A stretch of DNA of 64,000 bases from Glandiceps talaboti. Taxonomy: Eukaryota > Hemichordata > Enteropneusta > Spengelidae. The DNA is taken from assembly GCF_964340395.1 (NCBI RefSeq), contig NC_135550.1, forward strand, positions 14,042,408 to 14,106,407. The letters are read 5' to 3'. Within the stretch, counting starts at the first letter, position 1, and every line of letters starts with the position of its first letter. Below are positions 59,101 through 64,000 of this stretch, in pieces. Below the pieces are notes generated by a model. It had not been told where the DNA came from and did no database searches. It worked only from the letters and a program-made list of their open reading frames with translations. Both the position numbers and the translations under genes were made by a program.

Positions 59101-60925
59101 GGTTAAAACACAACATAGTACTTTTCATGTTATTTTTGGTTCAAGTATGTGTATTTTGAGGAGGACTTGAGCGAAAATCCAACAAGAGAAGTTATGCCAA
59201 GACCACAAGATATGACTTGCTAAGACTCTCCATAAAACAGTCTGTACAGAGCCGATTCCGCAAGTCGACTTCATTTTATGCATGGAAATCTAGTACATGT
59301 ACAAGATTATTTTGTTCTAAAGCCTGAAGACTGGATTGATTTGAATATTTCTTCTAAGGTCCCTGGTTTCAGTTTGAATGTTTTTTGGGCCCTATAGCAC
59401 CTGCTTTCGCAATTATTACGTTTTTCTTCGGACTGCAATTTTGATCTTTTAAAATATAAATGTCAAGGTGTTGATATTGTTATGTAGCAAGGTCCAAAGT
59501 AAACGATTTTGTTCTCAACCAGACAGTAGGAGAAAGTTCGTTTTTTCTTCGTTTAGAAAGTACAGGTCGAAATATGCCATGGTAACAACAGTAACGTTTA
59601 TCTTTTTTTTCGGTTTCACGAGTTGAGTGTCCGTCGCGTCGATAAAAAAACACATTTTTTCACATTTTAATTACGTTACTATTCATTGTCAGTAAATCTG
59701 GAAAAAAATGCCCTGTCAATTCAGGTAAAGTTTTCATTTGTTTTCTCTCAAGACAAGACTAGTTTTATGCCTGGCTTTACTGTAACGATTATTGCATTCG
59801 GCCTAGAGGAGACCGGCAATATGGAAGCATTCGTACACGCTGATGTCTGACCGACCGCGGACTACTTAGATGTCGCACAGACTTGATTAGCAAACGAAAT
59901 CTGGGATTCTACTCAACCTGATACTATGTTACAGTATAAATGAAGAAAGACAAACAAAGCAATAACTAGTATTCAATGTTGGACTATTAAAGAAGGAAAA
60001 AGGAGAAAAGTTAAAAGGGTTAAATAGGGGCAGACGAGTGGTCTTACTCCGTGTGCATGTTGAGTATCGTTATCTGACCCGTACCAATCTATCGAAAAGT
60101 CAACCAAAGTAACACATTGTCGACTGTTTGTATTTGTATTATGTATATTAGTTACAACTAAGTACATTTCATGAAATGAACACTTAAGAAGGGGTGTTGA
60201 TGTGTACCTAGTTTTTATTTTTGCCGTGATTGTTGTCGAATTGACTGATTCGAGTTACAACTCTCAAACTAACATAAGGTATGAGGTAGCAGGGTCAGAA
60301 CGTATATAAGCTTAAGGTAACGCGTTTTGTTATTATTAGTGTTGTCAGTTTCATTCCTGTTGTGTCAATTTCACGGCTTGAAACAAACCCATGTATTACC
60401 ACCGAGTGTTCCGTTCTGATTGACTCAATGCCTTCGAATAAACTTGAATCATGTTTATTTCGTCAAATATCATCCCTGCCGATTCTATTGATTGATTGAA
60501 ATAAACAAACGAGGTGCATGAAACGAATACAGTATCATTATTGCTTCTAAACACAGGGTTGTCTAATGGTGAAAGCGTTTTATTGTTTTTGGGTATATGG
60601 TACTATGAATGCTAACTAAACTCGTTAGATTAGTGTCAGTCGCCTACTTCAACCTGTACCTGACTCAGATAAACCAAAGGTAATGTAACACCAAATACTG
60701 TAATACTTCTAGAATTGGCAATATCGAGTTTTACCTCGATACTTGGCAGTTCACACGAAAATGATTACATTGCTGAAGAAACCCAGACTAAACTGAGTTA
60801 TCACTAGATAACAAACACTATCCAAGCTTTAAAAAACGTATAAAACGGTTATTAACTCGACGAAAAAACTGCAGGACGTCCATTCCGCTATTTTGACCAA
60901 TAGGACTAAAAGTCCATCATGACCA

Positions 60926-60985
60926 GTACCACCACCACCACCACCACCACCACCACCACCACCGCTGCTGCTGCTGCTGCTGCTG

Positions 60986-61081
<96 letters not shown>
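60926..61081. repeat. Trinucleotide array (ACC)n-(GCT)n-(ACT)n
   Basis: Three consecutive triplet phases, with ACT longest (about 30 copies). Confidence 0.98.
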
Positions 61082-61197
61082 ATGTAAATATCAAATTTAT
61101 TTTCTAAAAGTCAACTCTCCAATTCCATTTCTACATGACTGTTCACTATTAGTTTTGTCAATTTTTAAAATTCAATGTAATAAAGTTCCCTGTTTAC

Positions 61198-61261
61198 AAC
61201 AATAACAACAACAACAACAACAACAACAACTACTACTACTACTATACTACTACTACTACTA

Positions 61262-61292
<31 letters not shown>

Positions 61293-61346
61293 AACTACTA
61301 CTATACTACTACTACTACTATACTACTACTACTACCACTACTACTA

Positions 61347-61385
<39 letters not shown>

Positions 61386-61401
61386 AACTACTACCACCAC
61401 C

Positions 61402-61449
<48 letters not shown>
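61198..61449. repeat. Trinucleotide array (AAC)n-(ACT)n with ACC and ATACT variants
   Basis: About 250 bp, 117 bp after the previous triplet array. TATACTACTACT interruptions recur, suggesting internal duplication. Confidence 0.97.
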
Positions 61450-64000
61450 GTCGTTGTCGCCATCACCGTCATTACCATAATTCTTGGTCTTCTTCCTTCT
61501 TGGAAAATGACCATAGACATATTTTCACTATCCTCTTCCTCAGCTCCATATATTTAACATTTTCATAAAGTATGTATGTTTTTCCTCTTATCATGATAAC
61601 GCTATGTTTATTTTACCATCAATACATTCAAATTGCATTCGTGGACGAAGGTGTTAGTGCTATAACCGCCCATCTACGAAAGTGTTAAGGTTTTTTTTTT
61701 ATAGAAAAATGCCCAAAACGTATTTTCGACACTAGGGCCATATGACTCCAAAGTCAAATTTTGTTTGTCTTCACCCCGGAACAGTTTTTGATTAGATAAG
61801 AGAAGAACCAACTATCGGGAAATGTAACCAGGGCTTTAGAGAAATACGCCATCTTTAGAAAATAACAACAACAACAAACTTTATTACTATTTTTTTTTAT
61901 TCTGAGCCAAATTTACGATATAATTAACGTTTTTTACGGCACTATTCATCTTTCAGAACAACGTTGGTCTTTTTCACGCATGAATAAAATTGAAGAGTGA
62001 AAAAATCGCAAAAAGTGTAGTTTAAGGCTTTTTTAACACTAACTCCTTCATGTTTCATGTGTTTAATACGTCCACATCACATCACGCAAATAAGTAAGGC
62101 ATATTAGGCTATCTTGGCAATTTTATCAAGTGTAGATTCTGTCGTTTTCTTTTGCGTGTATGCAATACCTCTAGTAGTTTTGTTCGGTCTATGTTATGTC
62201 AATCTCACAAAACAGAGCTGGTATTTCTTCAGCGACACTCTTGAGGGGTACGTACATCTTGGACGGTACGTGTCGCCGTAAAAGAGGTTGTGGTTTACAA
62301 CGATGTTTTATGTAGGGTTAACGACATTACGACCAGTGGATTCAATGTGGTCGTCGGATCATTTACAAATATTTTATTTGGTTTTTTTGGTTGGAGCGTG
62401 GGGCTGAGCATGTTAAATTTTAGAGTGTAGAAAATCAGCCTGACAGTTTGCCATTCGTATCGACCGTCAGTTTAGTTACTTCATGATCCGATACGAACCT
62501 TTGTGACCTCCTGCTTACCGACCTGGTGCAAACTTGAATATTTATGGTTTTATAGTACATTTGTCTTCATGTGTGCAACACGGAAAATGTGTGAAAACAG
62601 ATGCCGAGCTTAGTTTCATGTACGCATAGCACAGACTTAATACTGAGAATCCACCACTACCCTGCTATACGACCGTTAAGCTCGAGGGCGGTATTTCACT
62701 ACAGTTGCGCCAGCGCTCTTGAGAAGTGAGAAACGCACATTAGCTGGTGTGTTATTTTACAAGAGACAATCGTATGTCAAACTTACTTTGTAATTTACAA
62801 ATCTAATGATAATGTATTTTACAACTTCCAACGGGTCAGAAACGTCGCCAAAGATATTCATTGACATGCATCTAATGTGTACTCGTCGAGGTCAGCAAAA
62901 TTTGGGAACGAGCTGTTTGAAGAGATTTCTCGAGAAACTGTTCGAATTTCCACGTCAAAAACATTTCAATGATATTCTATCATCAAATCTGATATGTTAA
63001 AAACTTAAAAACTGGGTTAAAATGGTCTTCAAATTTGACGGAATTGTCCGAAATCGTTTTGTATATTTCCTGATGCATACATGATAGCACAGGACAGGAC
63101 CACATTGCTCGGTGGTTAATTTTCTTGAACTGGCCCAAGTAACGAATTCTTTATGCGAGGGAAGGGGGTAACGTATCACCTACAATGATGGTTCTGAATA
63201 CTATAGTAAACTGGCAAAGTGGCATTTTAAATCTCGAAAGTCGACTAGCTGACAATAATTTTACACGATTCTGTGAAATCTGACGACTAAAACATACTTG
63301 AAACCAGTGAAAGATTTGTTGACCATCATTGTGTCAGTCCATTGAACACAAAATGGCCATTCTGACAGATAACAAAACTGTGACTTTTTATTAAATTTAC
63401 TTGAAGTTTCACAACCCTGAATATGTCACAAATCTAGAGATGTACTTCAATAGTCTGTTGTCAAAAGCGCCTACAGGAACACTTTTAAAACAAAACTCGC
63501 CTGGCTGCCATATTGACCGAACGAAACTTGTGATTTGAATTTGTTTTCACTGGATTTCAAAAGGTCTTTGAACGATGTTACACATTCTGACGTATATTTT
63601 GTGTTCTGCTTTGAAAGAGTATCTCGTAAAAAAAATGGAAGCAATTTGTCGACATGTTGATGAAGATGCGGTGAATGTGATAGTCTACATATTATTTACA
63701 TATACATGTAGAACGAATCAACAGAGGTTGAGTGGAATATTATGACCTTTTAGGGTATAAAATACTGTATATATTTTGAATATGGCCACACGTACGCCGG
63801 TTTTTTTTACCCATTAAATATGCAGCTACAAAATGTATGCATAAGTGTCTGACAACAGATTTCGTACATGTTGCATTAAAATACTACTAGCGGTGGTGGA
63901 GGGTGGTGACAGCAACACCGCCTCTAACGAAGATACTTTTTTGAAATAGCCACTATCGTTGAAGAAACTATACTTAATATGACAAGTTAAACAAGGTCAG

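Larger units (their letters stand above)
34561..64000. other. CpG-richer upstream region without a recognisable gene
   Basis: I found no exon with recognisable protein similarity in either strand. By hand count there are 16 CpG in 48001-48600 and 25 in 58201-58800. Open frames of about 60-120 codons (for example 38692-39042 minus, 39685-40053 plus, 56842-57087 plus) lack family motifs. Simple repeats and one MITE are listed separately. It probably holds regulatory or intergenic DNA. Confidence 0.5.

Overview
The window is metazoan nuclear DNA: AT-rich, intron-rich, full of microsatellites, with GT-AG splice sites and no prokaryotic gene organisation. It suggests a bilaterian invertebrate whose gene bodies lose CpG. 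A lophotrochozoan such as a mollusc is my best guess because of the main gene's family, but an invertebrate deuterostome cannot be excluded. No species is assigned.

The one gene I can reconstruct runs on the minus strand from about 24.3 kb down to about 3.0 kb. It encodes a nuclear receptor with two complete DNA-binding domains (2DBD-NR type), a hinge of about 740 residues and a ligand-binding domain. Nine exons join in frame through matching splice phases into 1,061 codons: a short N-terminus, DBD1 (residues 26-92, P-box CEACKI), a 16-residue linker, DBD2 (109-176, P-box CEGCKG), a basic C-terminal extension, the hinge, and ligand-binding-domain helices up to about helix 9. Helices 10-12 and the stop codon were not found and may lie beyond the left edge. 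A splice acceptor 50 bases before the start codon implies at least one upstream noncoding exon. A CpG-dense patch near 34.2-34.6 kb is the best promoter candidate.

Region by region: 1-2.9 kb holds a 47-bp tandem array (12 copies). 2.9-12.5 kb holds exons 9 to 2 with short introns, a 30-bp minisatellite and a GT microsatellite. 12.5-24.1 kb is an 11.6 kb intron with two SINE-like copies (one just outside it, at 11.3 kb), a decayed RING/B-box (TRIM-like) pseudogene, a 2.3 kb 25-bp satellite and two foldback MITE copies. 24.3-34.3 kb is probably the first intron, with another MITE copy. 34.6-64 kb is CpG-richer, apparently gene-free upstream DNA with a fourth MITE copy and many long simple repeats.

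Four observations stand out. Both DBDs are split by introns at the same codon and phase, which points to tandem exon duplication. Exon phases allow in-frame single-DBD and hybrid-DBD isoforms. Two unrelated tandem arrays in or beside this gene carry a perfect AGGTCA nuclear-receptor half-site in nearly every unit, in the same orientation. CpG density steps up upstream of the gene.
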